Below, in pieces: positions 27,623 to 36,752 of a stretch of 64,000 nucleotides of DNA. How positions within the stretch are numbered: the first letter of the stretch is position 1; every line of letters begins with the position of its first letter. The position numbers were made by a program, and so were the translations under genes. Location: the NCBI RefSeq assembly GCF_018613805.1, contig NZ_JAGGPL010000001.1:434001-498000 (forward strand), given 5' to 3'. The notes under the pieces were generated by a model. It ran no database searches. It saw only the letters and a program-made list of their open reading frames with translations, and was not told the origin of the DNA. The stretch is from Arthrobacter sp. ISL-48 (GTDB taxonomy: Bacteria > Actinomycetota > Actinomycetes > Actinomycetales > Micrococcaceae).

Positions 27623-29377
27623 ATGGCCATCACAGGACGTTCATCTGAAGGGGTAGCCGCCACGGCCGCGCCCGCAGTGGCGCCGCGGCGCAAAGGCAGC
27701 CTCATCGTCACCTGGATCACCTCCACTGACCACAAGGTCATCGGGTACATGTACCTGATCGCATCGTTTGTGTTCTTCATGATGGCTGGGGTGATGGCCC
27801 TCCTCATCCGGGCTGAACTCTTCGAACCCGGCATGCAGATCCTGCAGACCAAGGAACAGTACAACCAGCTGTTCACGATGCACGGCACCATGATGCTGCT
27901 GATGTTCGCCACCCCTCTCTTCGCCGGCTTCGCGAACGTCATCATGCCGCTGCAGATCGGTGCCCCCGACGTCGCTTTCCCGCGGCTGAACGCGCTGGCC
28001 TTCTGGTTCTTCCTCTTCGGCTCAAGCATTGCCGTCTCGGGTTTCATCACGCCGCAGGGCGCGGCGTCCTTCGGCTGGTTCGCCTACGCGCCACTGAATA
28101 ACACCACGTTCACCCCCGGAATTGGCGGGGACCTGTGGGTGTTCGGCCTGGCGCTTTCCGGGTTCGGCACCATCCTTGGCGCCGTCAACTTCATCACCAC
28201 CATCATCTGCATGCGCGCCCCCGGGATGACGATGTGGCGCATGCCGATCTTCACCTGGAACACCCTGGTCACCGCGATCCTGGTGATCATGGCGTTCCCG
28301 CCGCTGGCTGCCGCCCTGTTTGGCCTTGGTGCTGACCGGCGTTTCGGTGCCCACATCTATGACCCGGAGAACGGCGGGGCCGTCCTGTGGCAGCACTTGT
28401 TCTGGTTCTTCGGCCACCCGGAGGTCTACATCATCGCACTGCCGTTCTTCGGCATCGTGTCCGAGATTTTCCCGGTCTTCAGCCGCAAGCCGATCTTCGG
28501 CTACAAGGGCCTGGTCTATGCGACGATTGCCATCGCTGCCCTGTCGGTGACCGTGTGGGCACACCACATGTACGTGACCGGCTCGGTGCTGCTACCGTTC
28601 TTCGCCTTCATGACCATGCTGATCGCGGTACCCACCGGGGTGAAGTTCTTCAACTGGATCGGCACCATGTGGGGCGGTTCGCTGACGTTCGAGACGCCCA
28701 TGCTGTGGAGTCTTGGCTTCCTGGTGACGTTCCTCTTCGGCGGCCTGACCGGCATCATCCTGGCGTCGCCGCCGCTGGACTTCCACGTGTCTGACTCCTA
28801 TTTCGTGGTGGCGCACTTCCACTATGTGGTGTTCGGCACCGTGGTGTTCGCGATGTTCGCCGGCTTCTATTTCTGGTGGCCAAAATTCACCGGAACCATG
28901 CTCAACGAACGCCTGGGCAAGATCCACTTCTGGATGCTGTTCCTGGGCTTCCACGGAACGTTCCTGATCCAGCACTGGCTCGGCGCAATGGGCATGCCCC
29001 GCCGGTACGCGGACTACATGCCGCAGGACAACTTCACGTGGATGAACCAGTTCTCCACCATCAGTTCCTACCTTCTGGGAGCCTCGCTCATCCCGTTCCT
29101 GTGGAATGTCTACACCACCTGGCGGGCCGGCGAGAAGGTCACCGTTGACGACCCGTGGGGCTTTGGTGCCTCGCTGGAGTGGGCCACGTCCTGCCCGCCG
29201 CCGCGGCACAACTTCACGTCGCTGCCGCGCATCCGTTCCGAGCGCCCGTCCTTGGACCTGCACCACCCGGAGATCCGGGTCCGTGAACACGAGCCCGTGC
29301 ACAGCGCGGCCGCCTCAGCCCTGGGTGCCGCCGACATCGGGGAAAAGGACGTGCGGGACCCCAACCCGGACAAGTAG
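27623..29377 (+). CDS. ctaD: Cytochrome c oxidase subunit I (aa3-type), orphan copy
   Basis: The 584-aa product has twelve membrane helices and all haem-copper ligands: MHGTMM (haem a), [14 protein letters not shown] (CuB His and cross-linked Tyr), WAHHMY (CuB) and AHFHYVVFG (haem a3/a). It reduces O2 and pumps protons in the plasma membrane. No ctaC, ctaE or ctaF lies nearby; only a frameshifted membrane protein and a cold-shock gene follow. It is therefore probably a second copy besides a main ctaCDF locus elsewhere, or it uses subunits made there. Confidence 0.96.
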   Translation: MAITGRSSEGVAATAAPAVAPRRKGSLIVTWITSTDHKVIGYMYLIASFVFFMMAGVMALLIRAELFEPGMQILQTKEQYNQLFTMHGTMMLLMFATPLFAGFANVIMPLQIGAPDVAFPRLNALAFWFFLFGSSIAVSGFITPQGAASFGWFAYAPLNNTTFTPGIGGDLWVFGLALSGFGTILGAVNFITTIICMRAPGMTMWRMPIFTWNTLVTAILVIMAFPPLAAALFGLGADRRFGAHIYDPENGGAVLWQHLFWFFGHPEVYIIALPFFGIVSEIFPVFSRKPIFGYKGLVYATIAIAALSVTVWAHHMYVTGSVLLPFFAFMTMLIAVPTGVKFFNWIGTMWGGSLTFETPMLWSLGFLVTFLFGGLTGIILASPPLDFHVSDSYFVVAHFHYVVFGTVVFAMFAGFYFWWPKFTGTMLNERLGKIHFWMLFLGFHGTFLIQHWLGAMGMPRRYADYMPQDNFTWMNQFSTISSYLLGASLIPFLWNVYTTWRAGEKVTVDDPWGFGASLEWATSCPPPRHNFTSLPRIRSERPSLDLHHPEIRVREHEPVHSAAASALGAADIGEKDVRDPNPDK

Positions 29378-29404
29378 CCGACCGGCGCCCCGTGCAGTGG
29401 TGCG

Positions 29405-30492
29405 TTAGTGGCCCCGGGGACTGGCGGTGGTGGCAGATCCGGAACGTACCGCAGGGCGCCAGGTGCTGAGGAGGGCAAGGCCTGCCGCTGTCGCTGCGCT
29501 GAGTACCACCGCCCCCATCCAGAGCGAAATGGGCCAGCGGATCCCGTCCACCAGCGCGAAGGCCACCAGCTGACCTGTCCACACCAGCGCCGCCAGTCCG
29601 GCTGTGACTGCTGGTAACCGCCGGCCCAGCCAGACTTGTGGCAACAAGGCAAGGAGCACATCTGCCACCACCGCCGCCACCGTGGCTCCGGCCGCTCCGG
29701 CGATCGTCGTGGGGCGGAAGCCCACCATCCCGGCGGGCAGCCAGGCGACAGTTGCCACCAGCATGGTGACTATCCCGCGGGCGGGATGCCTCGCCACGGA
29801 GAGCGTGAAGAGAAAGGGAGCTACGATCAACGCGGTGGTCAGCAGGTAACTTGCAAGGGTGATGATTACCGGCATCTCCGACTGTATCCGGCCAGGGCTG
29901 CCGATCGGCATCGGAATGAAAAAGGCAGTCGGCCCTGGCCGGACGAAGGCCGAGCAGTAAATGAGAAAGAATGCACCCAGCCCGGTCATTAGGACCACGG
30001 CCAGAAGCCCCGCCGTCGTCAATTCAAAGTTGCCGGCCCCGCTGGCAGAGCGTGCGCTCCGGACAGCAGTGCCCAGGATGAGGAAGAGGCTGAACCCCAG
30101 CAACAGGTGGGTCGGGCTGACCAGGGCATCGAGGGAGATTTCGATCCCCAGAAGTTCGTGCCATACCAAGTCCAGACCGCCGGCAACGGCAAAAAGGGCA
30201 ATACCAACCACCGTCCCCCGGTAGCCGGCCGGAATGGCCTCCGCGAGCGGCTGCCGGGTACCCGGTTCCTCCAGATCACCGCAGCCGTCCACAGCGCCAT
30301 AACGGCCAGGCCGGAGTAGAGGGCCCCGTGCCACGGCGTGAAAAACGTCTCCAGCCCGGGGAGGTTCAGGTGTGCCCAGCCGTCCAGGAAGACGGCCAGC
30401 AACAGCCACAGACCTAGCAGCTGCGTCACCAAGTCCCGGAATCGGTTGGTCTTAAGGTCGCCGCGTGTCATGTCAATCATCGTCGTCTTCAC
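29405..30492 (-). pseudogene. Polytopic membrane protein, frameshifted
   Basis: Two overlapping frames make one protein. The N-terminal part (from ATG 30492, MKTTMIDMTRGDLKTNRF, two membrane helices) runs to WRNRVPGS near 30260. A different frame then carries LAEAIPAGYRGTVVGIALFAV...DLVWHELLGIEISLDALVSPTHLLLGF and several more helices to the stop at 29405. Restored length is about 362 aa, with roughly nine helices. No family was recognised. One indel separates the halves near 30240-30275. Confidence 0.75.
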
Positions 30493-30838
30493 CCCGGACT
30501 ATTGCTGCCAATCATCTACAGCTTGACCCTCAATTCGTCCGGCCGCCAGAGCCCCTTTGGAAGCAGGTGTCTACCCCTGCCGCAGACCCTAGCCGAGCGG
30601 CTGCGGGTGAATGTGCGTCCAGTCCCGGGTGCTCCGACCCGGGCACGGGTAGGTGTGGATCACGCCCTTCTTACTCCCGGTTCATCCAGCTTGCTGGCTT
30701 TTCCCCCAACTTGCCAGTCCGGCCCGTGACCCAACTGCCAAATGTCTGGAAGCACACCTGGGTTAACAAAAGCAGGACCGGTCAATGACCGGTCCTGCTT
30801 TGAAAATGAAACCCTAAGGCCCCAGAATCTCTAATGAA
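30493..30838. other. 346-bp intergenic region
   Basis: It lies between the start of the frameshifted membrane gene and the end of the cold-shock gene. Apart from the terminator at 30769-30801 and the presumed promoter of the left-hand gene near 30500-30600, I see nothing coding. Confidence 0.5.
30769..30801 (-). terminator. Terminator of the cold-shock gene
   Basis: Sixteen-base arms (aaagcaggaccggtca and its complement) are separated by one base, so the real loop is the centre of the stem. On the minus strand the hairpin runs into TTTTG. It is 37 bp after the cold-shock stop. Confidence 0.85.
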
Positions 30839-31042
30839 TTAGAGTGCCTGGATGTTGACGGCCTGGGGACCCTTGGGGCCCTGCTCGGTTTCGAAGGAAA
30901 CCTTCTGGTTCTCTTCGAGTGAGCGGAAGCCGGAAGAGGCGATCGCGGAGTAGTGAGCGAAAACGTCCTGTGAGGAGTCATCGGGGGAAATGAAGCCGAA
31001 GCCCTTTTCAGCGTTAAACCATTTGACGGTACCAGTAGCCAT
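30839..31042 (-). CDS. Cold-shock protein (CspA family)
   Basis: The 67-aa single cold-shock domain has [14 protein letters not shown] (RNP1) and DVFAHYSAI (RNP2, with Ala in place of the usual Val). It binds single-stranded RNA/DNA and acts as an RNA chaperone. The long upstream region (31043 to about 31200) probably carries a structured 5'UTR, as is usual for csp genes. Confidence 0.96.
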   Translation of the reverse strand: MATGTVKWFNAEKGFGFISPDDSSQDVFAHYSAIASSGFRSLEENQKVSFETEQGPKGPQAVNIQAL

Positions 31043-31309
31043 TATTTTTGTCCTTCGTGAAGGTGGAGGAAAAGTCCCGACTTTCGGGTCCTCCGGTGTG
31101 GGGTGTTCAAAACCGCTACTTCAGAAGAACGCGGACTTTCGACCGCGCGTACTGCCTGAACTACGAACTGCTAAAAACACAACAACAGAAACGACTCTAC
31201 ACGAGATTTAGCGGCCGTCTGACCATCACCCCCGTCTGGGCCCATTGTGAGTGGAACTGCCCCCGCGTATCGTGACAAATGCTGGGGTCTTTTCAAAGGA
31301 GAACAGATC
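31043..31309. promoter_or_regulatory. Upstream region of csp and of the CHRD gene
   Basis: The 267 bp between divergent genes include an A-rich csp-side leader (31130-31205, many AC and AA steps) and the right-hand gene's Shine-Dalgarno AAGGAG (31296-31301). No exact known thermosensor element is recognised. Confidence 0.4.
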
Positions 31310-31762
31310 ATGAGCAGTGGCAAATTCATCCGGATCAGAAGCCTCGCAGCACTCGCCGCAGTGGCCGTACTTGCCACAGGAAGTGCGGGCATCGTCACGG
31401 CGGCCCCGCCGGGAGTTCCGGCCATCCCCCTGAATGCCGGACAGGAAACGCCCAAACCGAATTCGGGCGCCAACGGTTTCTTCAGCTACACCGTCGACGG
31501 CACCTGGTTCTGCTACACCCTGGAGGCACAGAACCTCTCGACCCCTGCGGTTGCCGCCCATATCCACCTGGCACCCCGGAATGTTGCCGGCCCCGTTGTC
31601 ATTCCGCTCACCGTGGGCTCCGGAACCACCTGGAGTGTCAGCGACTGCACCACCGCCACTGCCTCCCTGCTTGAGTCGGTAGCCGACAGCCCGGGCGACT
31701 ACTACGTCAACGTGCACACCACCGCCCACCCGAGCGGCGAGATCCGGGGGCAACTCAAATAG
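31310..31762 (+). CDS. Secreted CHRD-domain protein
   Basis: The 150-aa product has a signal peptide (MSSGKFIRIRSLAALAAVAV..GIVTAAP) and a CHRD domain: PLNAGQETPKPNSGANGFF, FCYTLEAQNL, AAHIHLAPRN, YYVNVHTTAHPSGEIRGQL. CHRD domains (first seen in chordin) occur in many secreted bacterial proteins; their role is unclear and may be ligand or metal binding through conserved His residues. Two cysteines may pair. The start is fixed by AAGGAG 9 nt upstream. A second secreted protein of similar type is at 37946. Confidence 0.9.
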   Translation: MSSGKFIRIRSLAALAAVAVLATGSAGIVTAAPPGVPAIPLNAGQETPKPNSGANGFFSYTVDGTWFCYTLEAQNLSTPAVAAHIHLAPRNVAGPVVIPLTVGSGTTWSVSDCTTATASLLESVADSPGDYYVNVHTTAHPSGEIRGQLK

Positions 31763-31843
31763 CGACGACGGGCCGGGATGGTGCCACCCCAGGGACTCGC
31801 CTAGGGCTGTCCGGAACAGCTGACCGGGCGTAGGGTTCGTTTC

Positions 31844-32635
31844 ATGGATCGGATACGGGCCATCCTTCTCCCCGGGAGCGTGCTCCCCGCCCAGCCGGCG
31901 TATGGCGCCCTCATTGCGGCACTGGGATCCGACGTCGACGCTGTTGCCAAGGATTTGGAACTTTACGCGGGCGACGAGCCGCCGCCCGGCTGGAGCCTGG
32001 ACACAGAGATCGACGGCGTGCTGCGCGAAGCCGACGCGCGGGGATGGGAGTCGTTCCATCTTGCGGGCTATTCGGGTGGGGGCGCGGCGGCGCTGGCATT
32101 CGCCGCCAAGCATCCGGACCGGCTGCTGAGCCTGGCCCTGTTGGAGCCTGCCTGGGCCGGGAACTGGGACTGGAGTCCCGCGCACACTGAGTTGTGGAAG
32201 GTTTATGACCAGCTGGAGGACCTGCCACCTGAGCAGTTCATGCCCGCCTTCATGAGGCTGGGAGTTAAGCCCGACGTCGTCCTTCCGCCACCGCCGCCGG
32301 GTCCCCCGCCGCCGTGGATGGCCAAACGGCCAGCGGGCATCAGGGCGTTCCTGCGGACCTTCAAGAGCTATGACCTGGAGAGGGCGCGTTTGGCGGCGTT
32401 TCGGCAGCCGGTGTTCTTCGCCCTCGGCGGCCTGAGCAACCCGGATGACTACGGCGAGATTGCCGGCCGGCTGTCCAGGGTGTTCTTCCCGGACTTCCGC
32501 CTGGAGGTGTTCCCCAAGCGGCACCACTTCGACCCGCCACACCGGATCGAGCCCGAGCGGCTGGCTGAGCTGCTGCGCGGTCACTGGGAGCGGGCGCAAC
32601 GGGCGGCGGTGAAAGGCGGGATGCCCGCCTCGTGA
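31844..32635 (+). CDS. Alpha/beta hydrolase
   Basis: The 263-aa product has an alpha/beta hydrolase core with the nucleophile elbow GYSGGG, an oxyanion-side LLPGSV near the N-terminus, and a C-terminal KRHHFDPPHR carrying the catalytic histidine. A proline-rich insert (VLPPPPPGPPPP, about 147-158) is unusual. There is no Shine-Dalgarno; a TAGGGT box at 31831-31836 ends 7 nt before the ATG, fitting leaderless expression. The substrate is unknown. Confidence 0.85.
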   Translation: MDRIRAILLPGSVLPAQPAYGALIAALGSDVDAVAKDLELYAGDEPPPGWSLDTEIDGVLREADARGWESFHLAGYSGGGAAALAFAAKHPDRLLSLALLEPAWAGNWDWSPAHTELWKVYDQLEDLPPEQFMPAFMRLGVKPDVVLPPPPPGPPPPWMAKRPAGIRAFLRTFKSYDLERARLAAFRQPVFFALGGLSNPDDYGEIAGRLSRVFFPDFRLEVFPKRHHFDPPHRIEPERLAELLRGHWERAQRAAVKGGMPAS

Positions 32636-32681
32636 GGGAACGCAGAGTGCCAGGCCTCTTCGAATGCACCCCTAAAACCCG

Positions 32682-33230
32682 TCAGGGAGCAAGCAGTCCG
32701 TCCGCGACGACCGCGAGCATGGGTGCCACCGACTCGGGGGGAAGCTCACTGTTGTCTGCCACTGCAGCCAGGCCGCCCACCAGCCGGCTGATCTGCATTG
32801 CCTCGACGCCGGGGCGCAGGGCTGAGTCCAGTCCGTCAATCAAGCGCTGATTCGCATTGACGTAGGTCCTGCATTTTCCTGCGAATGGAGACCCGGGATC
32901 GCCCAGCGCAGCAGTGATCCGCGCGGCTGCACCCTTGTTTTCTGTCAGCATCGCCGCATAGTCGGTCAGCCACGTCATCAACTGCTCCCGCGCGGAGCCG
33001 TTGAGCGAAAGCGCCCGGTCGACTGCTGCATTGACCTTCTCAGCCCAAGACTCCAGGACCGCGTCGTACAGCGACTCTTTGGTCGGGAAATGCCGGTACA
33101 GCGTGCCGGGGCCCACCTCCGCCCCTTTGGCCACCTCGTCCATCGAGACGGCGTCGAAGCCTTTGGCACGGAAAAACGCACGTGCAACCTCCACGATCTT
33201 GTCGCGGTTGCGTTGAGCGTCAGCGCGCAA
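32682..33230 (-). CDS. TetR-family repressor
   Basis: The 182-aa product has an N-terminal TetR helix-turn-helix (RNRDKIVEVARAFFRAKGFDAVSMDEVAKGAEVG.., TLYRHFPTKESLY) and an effector-binding helical domain. The start is TTG 33230 with GAGAGGTG just upstream; no ATG or GTG fits. It is divergent from an MFS drug exporter, the standard arrangement of a local repressor. Operator-like repeats lie in the shared region. Confidence 0.9.
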   Translation of the reverse strand: MRADAQRNRDKIVEVARAFFRAKGFDAVSMDEVAKGAEVGPGTLYRHFPTKESLYDAVLESWAEKVNAAVDRALSLNGSAREQLMTWLTDYAAMLTENKGAAARITAALGDPGSPFAGKCRTYVNANQRLIDGLDSALRPGVEAMQISRLVGGLAAVADNSELPPESVAPMLAVVADGLLAP

Positions 33231-33252
33231 AGTAACACCTCTCAAAAACTTG

Positions 33253-33302
33253 TTGCCAAACGGAGAGTGTCTCCGTATAGTTCTAACCGGAGCATCTCTC
33301 CT
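33253..33302 (+). promoter_or_regulatory. Promoter of the MFS gene with two TetR operator-like sites
   Basis: The promoter reads TTGCCA (33253-33258), a 17-bp spacer and TATAGT (33276-33281). The spacer holds a perfect inverted repeat, CGGAGA-gtg-TCTCCG (33261-33275). A second, 11/15 matching site (CGGAGCATCTCTCCT, 33288-33302) lies 27 bp downstream. Binding of the adjacent TetR protein would block RNA polymerase. Confidence 0.7.
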
Positions 33303-33345
33303 CTTAGTGTACGTCAGCCCTTCGGCTAGAACAGGACACCACCCC

Positions 33346-34755
33346 ATGACATCCACCATCGCCACACGGGCGACCGCCGGGATCGCGACAACCGGCAGCC
33401 GCGCCGGCAGCATCGGCCTCTGGCTGGTCATGCTTGCCCAACTCATGCTTGTCCTCGACGCGACAGTTGTGAACGTCGCGCTCCCCCACATCGCCGCCGA
33501 CCTCCATTTCTCCCGGGCTGAGCTCAGCTGGGTCCTGAACGGCTACGCCGTCGCCTTCGGCGGACTCCTGCTGCTCGGCGGACGGATCGGAGACGTCTTC
33601 GGCCGCCGCCGCACTTTCCTGGTGGGCGTGGCCGCCTTCACGCTCTTCTCGCTGCTCGGCGGCCTGGCCACCTCACCTCTTCTCCTCGTCATCGCACGCG
33701 CGCTCCAGGGCCTCGGTGCCGCATTCGCCGCCCCGAGCGTGCTCGCGCTCATCACTACTACTGCAAAGGACGACGGCGCACGGAACCGGGCGCTGGCATT
33801 GTTCTCTGCCATCGCCTCGATGGGCGGCGCGCTCGGACTCATTCTTGGCGGCCTGCTCACCGACATGGCCAGCTGGCGGTGGACCCTCTTCATCAACGTG
33901 CCGATCGGCGTCGTCGTGCTCCTTGCGGTGCCGCGCCTCGTCGCCGAAACTCCCCGCAGGCCCGGGCGCTTCGACGTCCTCGGAGCGGTGACCGCTACGG
34001 GCGGCGCCGTCGCCATCGTGTGGGCCCTGATCCAAGCCGGCGACGTCGGCTGGTCCAGCCCCCGCACCATCGGCGGCCTCCTGGTCGGCGCAGCGCTGAT
34101 CACCGTTCTCGCCTTCACCGAGCGGAGAGTTGCCCACCCCCTGCTCCGCCCGCAGCTGCTCCGCAGCCCGAGCCGGGTGGCGGCTCTGGCGGCGATGGCG
34201 GCCACCTACGGCGGGATGCTGGCAATGTTCTTCCTCATGGTCCAGTACCTCGAAGACGATCTGCACCTCTCGCCAATGGTGACGGGACTGGCGTTCCTGC
34301 CCATGCCCCTGAGCATCTTCGCAATGTCGCGGATTGTACCGCGGCTGGTGGAGCGATTCGGGGCCGTGCGCCTTGTCATCGTGGGCGCAGCCCTCCGCGT
34401 CATCGCCTTCCTGCCGCTCACGCAGCTGGGTCCGGACACGCCCTTCGTGGTGGTCCTGATTGCCCTGCTGTTGACCGGAATCTCAGCCGGCATGACGTTC
34501 ATGCCGCTCACGACCCTCGCGCTTCGCAACGTCGAACCCGAGCACGCAGGGTCCGCCTCCGGGCTTTTCCAGACAATGCAGCAACTGGGCGGCGCCGTCG
34601 GACTGGCCATCGTGGCTTCGACCTATGCGGCCTTCGCTACCCCTGGCGACTTCCTGACCGGCGGACGGGCCGGGTTCTGGTCGGCGACCATCCTCTCCGC
34701 CGTCGCACTGGCAGCTGTTCTGTCGCTGGTCATGAGAAACCGGAAGGTGGCATGA
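33346..34755 (+). CDS. MFS drug exporter (DHA2, 14-TM)
   Basis: The 469-aa product carries the DHA2 signatures LDATVVNVALPHIAADL (motif D1), GGRIGDVFGRRRTF (motif A) and GGALGLILGGLLTD (motif C), with about fourteen helices. It should export cationic or amphipathic drugs by proton antiport. ATG 33346 is used; the frame upstream belongs to the promoter region. It is probably repressed by the divergent TetR. Confidence 0.92.
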   Translation: MTSTIATRATAGIATTGSRAGSIGLWLVMLAQLMLVLDATVVNVALPHIAADLHFSRAELSWVLNGYAVAFGGLLLLGGRIGDVFGRRRTFLVGVAAFTLFSLLGGLATSPLLLVIARALQGLGAAFAAPSVLALITTTAKDDGARNRALALFSAIASMGGALGLILGGLLTDMASWRWTLFINVPIGVVVLLAVPRLVAETPRRPGRFDVLGAVTATGGAVAIVWALIQAGDVGWSSPRTIGGLLVGAALITVLAFTERRVAHPLLRPQLLRSPSRVAALAAMAATYGGMLAMFFLMVQYLEDDLHLSPMVTGLAFLPMPLSIFAMSRIVPRLVERFGAVRLVIVGAALRVIAFLPLTQLGPDTPFVVVLIALLLTGISAGMTFMPLTTLALRNVEPEHAGSASGLFQTMQQLGGAVGLAIVASTYAAFATPGDFLTGGRAGFWSATILSAVALAAVLSLVMRNRKVA

Positions 34756-34778
34756 GGGCATCCGTTCGCTGAGCGCCC

Positions 34779-35126
34779 TTACTCCTGCCCGGCGCCGTCC
34801 AGCGCCGGGCTGTAGGCCGTGAATCCTTCCCGAAGCCGCACCGATTTCTCGCCGATCATCGCGATGTCCTCCCACATAACCAGGAACGAGCCCCGGTGCC
34901 GCCACTCCAGCATCTGGGCCAGCGGCCAGGGCTGGTTGACGCCCGTCCGCTCGTAGCCGAGGAACGAAGATACGCTGTGCGGGCTGACAACCAGCCCCAG
35001 CAGGCGGGCTTCGGCCATGAGCTGCTGCGGGGCGCCGTCCACCACGAACCGTGCGTCGGCAACCCGGCCCAGCCGCCCTCCGTCGCTGTCGTACACCGGG
35101 GTGCCCAGGAGGTCACCGAGGATCAT
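34779..35126 (-). CDS. PRC-barrel protein
   Basis: The 115-aa single PRC-barrel domain (MILGDLLGTPVYDSDGGRLGRVADARFV) is followed by a conserved tail, WPLAQMLEWRHRGSFLVMWEDI. It is the last gene of the four-gene NRAMP operon and overlaps the preceding gene by 14 bp. GGGAGG lies just before the ATG. PRC-barrels often bind partner proteins at the membrane, so a regulatory or gating role for the transporter is plausible (inference). Confidence 0.8.
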   Translation of the reverse strand: MILGDLLGTPVYDSDGGRLGRVADARFVVDGAPQQLMAEARLLGLVVSPHSVSSFLGYERTGVNQPWPLAQMLEWRHRGSFLVMWEDIAMIGEKSVRLREGFTAYSPALDGAGQE

Positions 35127-35526
35127 GGCGGCCTCCCGGGATGCGGGCGATGATCTTGTCCCGGATCCAGCGCTCCACCCAGCCGGCGTCCAGGCTGTCG
35201 CCGCTAACGCCGAGCTTGATGACCACGCCGACGTCGGCAACGTCCTTCCAGGGGATGCGGATCAGCCGGGACGACGGCGGCCTGCCGCCGAAGATCCGGG
35301 TGCCCAGCACCGGTCCGGTGAGCAGTGCCGTCAGAATAGGGGCGGGGGTCCCCTCAGGTATCTCTGTTTCCAGGGCGGGTCCGCTGAGTTCGAGGTCGTC
35401 CACGGTGGTGACCGGGACGCCGTCGTTATCCAGTGCCTGCCGGTCCATCAGATGGAGCTGGGCGTCCAGGGTGCGGCCGGCGATCGGGGGAACCGGCGCC
35501 AGCGTGCTCGGGAATGGGCGATTCAT
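35113..35526 (-). CDS. Conserved small protein with PRC-like features
   Basis: The 137-aa product starts MNRPFPSTLAPVPPIAGRTLDAQLHLMDRQALDNDG, reads like a degenerate PRC-type domain (DAQLHLMD..VTTVDDLEL) and ends with VIKLGVSGDSLDAGWVERWIRDKIIARIPGG. It overlaps the NRAMP stop by 4 bp and the PRC-barrel gene by 14 bp, so it is translated with them. No catalytic motif is visible. Confidence 0.7.
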   Translation of the reverse strand: MNRPFPSTLAPVPPIAGRTLDAQLHLMDRQALDNDGVPVTTVDDLELSGPALETEIPEGTPAPILTALLTGPVLGTRIFGGRPPSSRLIRIPWKDVADVGVVIKLGVSGDSLDAGWVERWIRDKIIARIPGGRHDPR

Positions 35527-36752
35527 GATCCGGCTCCTGTCACGATCATCAGGGGTATTGCGGCGATGGACGCCACCAGGATGACCACCAGGTAGACCAT
35601 CGACAGCACGTTGACCGCCCGGCCGTTGACGTGTTCACCCATGTATTGCGGATCGTTGGACACAATGAGGATGGGCAGGTACGTCAGCGGCAGCGCGATC
35701 GCAGAGAACACCACGGAGTATTCGGTGACGAGCACGGGATCCACGCCGGTGGACAGGACTGCGATGCCGATCAGCAGGCAGATGATCATGGACAGGTGGA
35801 AGCGGGCGGCCTGCGCGGGGCGGCGGAACTTGCCCCAGGACCAGCCGAAGAACTGCGCCAGGGTGTAGCCGCTGGAGAGGGTGGTTTCCAGGGCTGCGCC
35901 GAAGGTCGCGGCCACGATGCCCACCAGGACAAAGGCGAGGCCGAGTTTTCCTGCGCCCTCCGCGACAGGCAGGATCACCTGGGACAAAGAGGTGACGGCG
36001 ATTCCGGCCGGAAGGAGCACGACGGCGGCGCACCCGGCGATCGCCACGGACAGTATCCCGCCGAGGGGGAAGCCGACCAGGACGTTGATCCGTGACTGCA
36101 CCAGGTCCTTGACGGACCAGCCTTCCTCCACGGCGCCGGAGGAGAAGAAGAATACCTCGTACGGTGTCATGGCGGCGCCGAAGAGGGCGATGGCGTAGTA
36201 CCAGTAGGAGGAGGCGGTTTCCTCGCCCGGGATGGCTGGTGCCAGGGCCTGCCCGGCCAGGTTGCCCCAGTCGGGTTTGAGCAGGAAGAGCGCGACGACG
36301 AACACGATCAGCGTCAGCCCGAGCATCCCGGTGACGTTTTCCATGATGGAGAACTTGACCCGCCAGATGACAAGCCAGACGGCGACCACCGCCACCGGGA
36401 TCCACAGCAGGTAGTGGACGCTGCTGGCCAGCTGCAGTGCCAGGGCGATGCCGCCGAGTTCCGCGGTCACCGTCATCAGGTTGATGAGGAAGGATGCGGA
36501 CAGGTTGGCGAGCCCGGCCCGGGGGCCGAGCCGTTCGCGGATGACCTCGAAGGTCGCCCGGCCGGAGGCTGCGGCCACCCGTCCGGACATGTTGGCGAAC
36601 AGGCAGATACCGACGACGCCGACCCCCACCACCCAGACCAGGGACAGTCCGAAGCGGGAGCCGACGACGGCGTTGGTCACCAGGTCCCCGATGTCCACGA
36701 ACCCGCCAATGGCGGTGAGGACTCCGAGCGCGACGCCGAGAAGCCGCTTCAC
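35523..36752 (-). CDS. Divergent NRAMP-family transporter
   Basis: The 409-aa product has eleven predicted helices with the NRAMP layout. The canonical TM1 metal motif DPGN is replaced by DIGD (GGFVDIGDLVTN), and the TM6 motif normally MPH reads MTPYE. The usual Mn/Fe ligands are therefore not conserved and another substrate (for example Mg or none) is likely. It starts with GTG overlapping the lipoprotein stop and ends overlapping the next gene by 4 bp. A 492-bp stretch of this gene is duplicated at 62728-63219. Confidence 0.88.
   Translation of the reverse strand: MKRLLGVALGVLTAIGGFVDIGDLVTNAVVGSRFGLSLVWVVGVGVVGICLFANMSGRVAAASGRATFEVIRERLGPRAGLANLSASFLINLMTVTAELGGIALALQLASSVHYLLWIPVAVVAVWLVIWRVKFSIMENVTGMLGLTLIVFVVALFLLKPDWGNLAGQALAPAIPGEETASSYWYYAIALFGAAMTPYEVFFFSSGAVEEGWSVKDLVQSRINVLVGFPLGGILSVAIAGCAAVVLLPAGIAVTSLSQVILPVAEGAGKLGLAFVLVGIVAATFGAALETTLSSGYTLAQFFGWSWGKFRRPAQAARFHLSMIICLLIGIAVLSTGVDPVLVTEYSVVFSAIALPLTYLPILIVSNDPQYMGEHVNGRAVNVLSMVYLVVILVASIAAIPLMIVTGAGS

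Noticed and set aside
29405..30492. Programmed frameshifting in the membrane protein after ctaD
   Set aside because: No slippery heptamer or downstream pseudoknot was seen near 30240-30275; mutation or sequence error is simpler.
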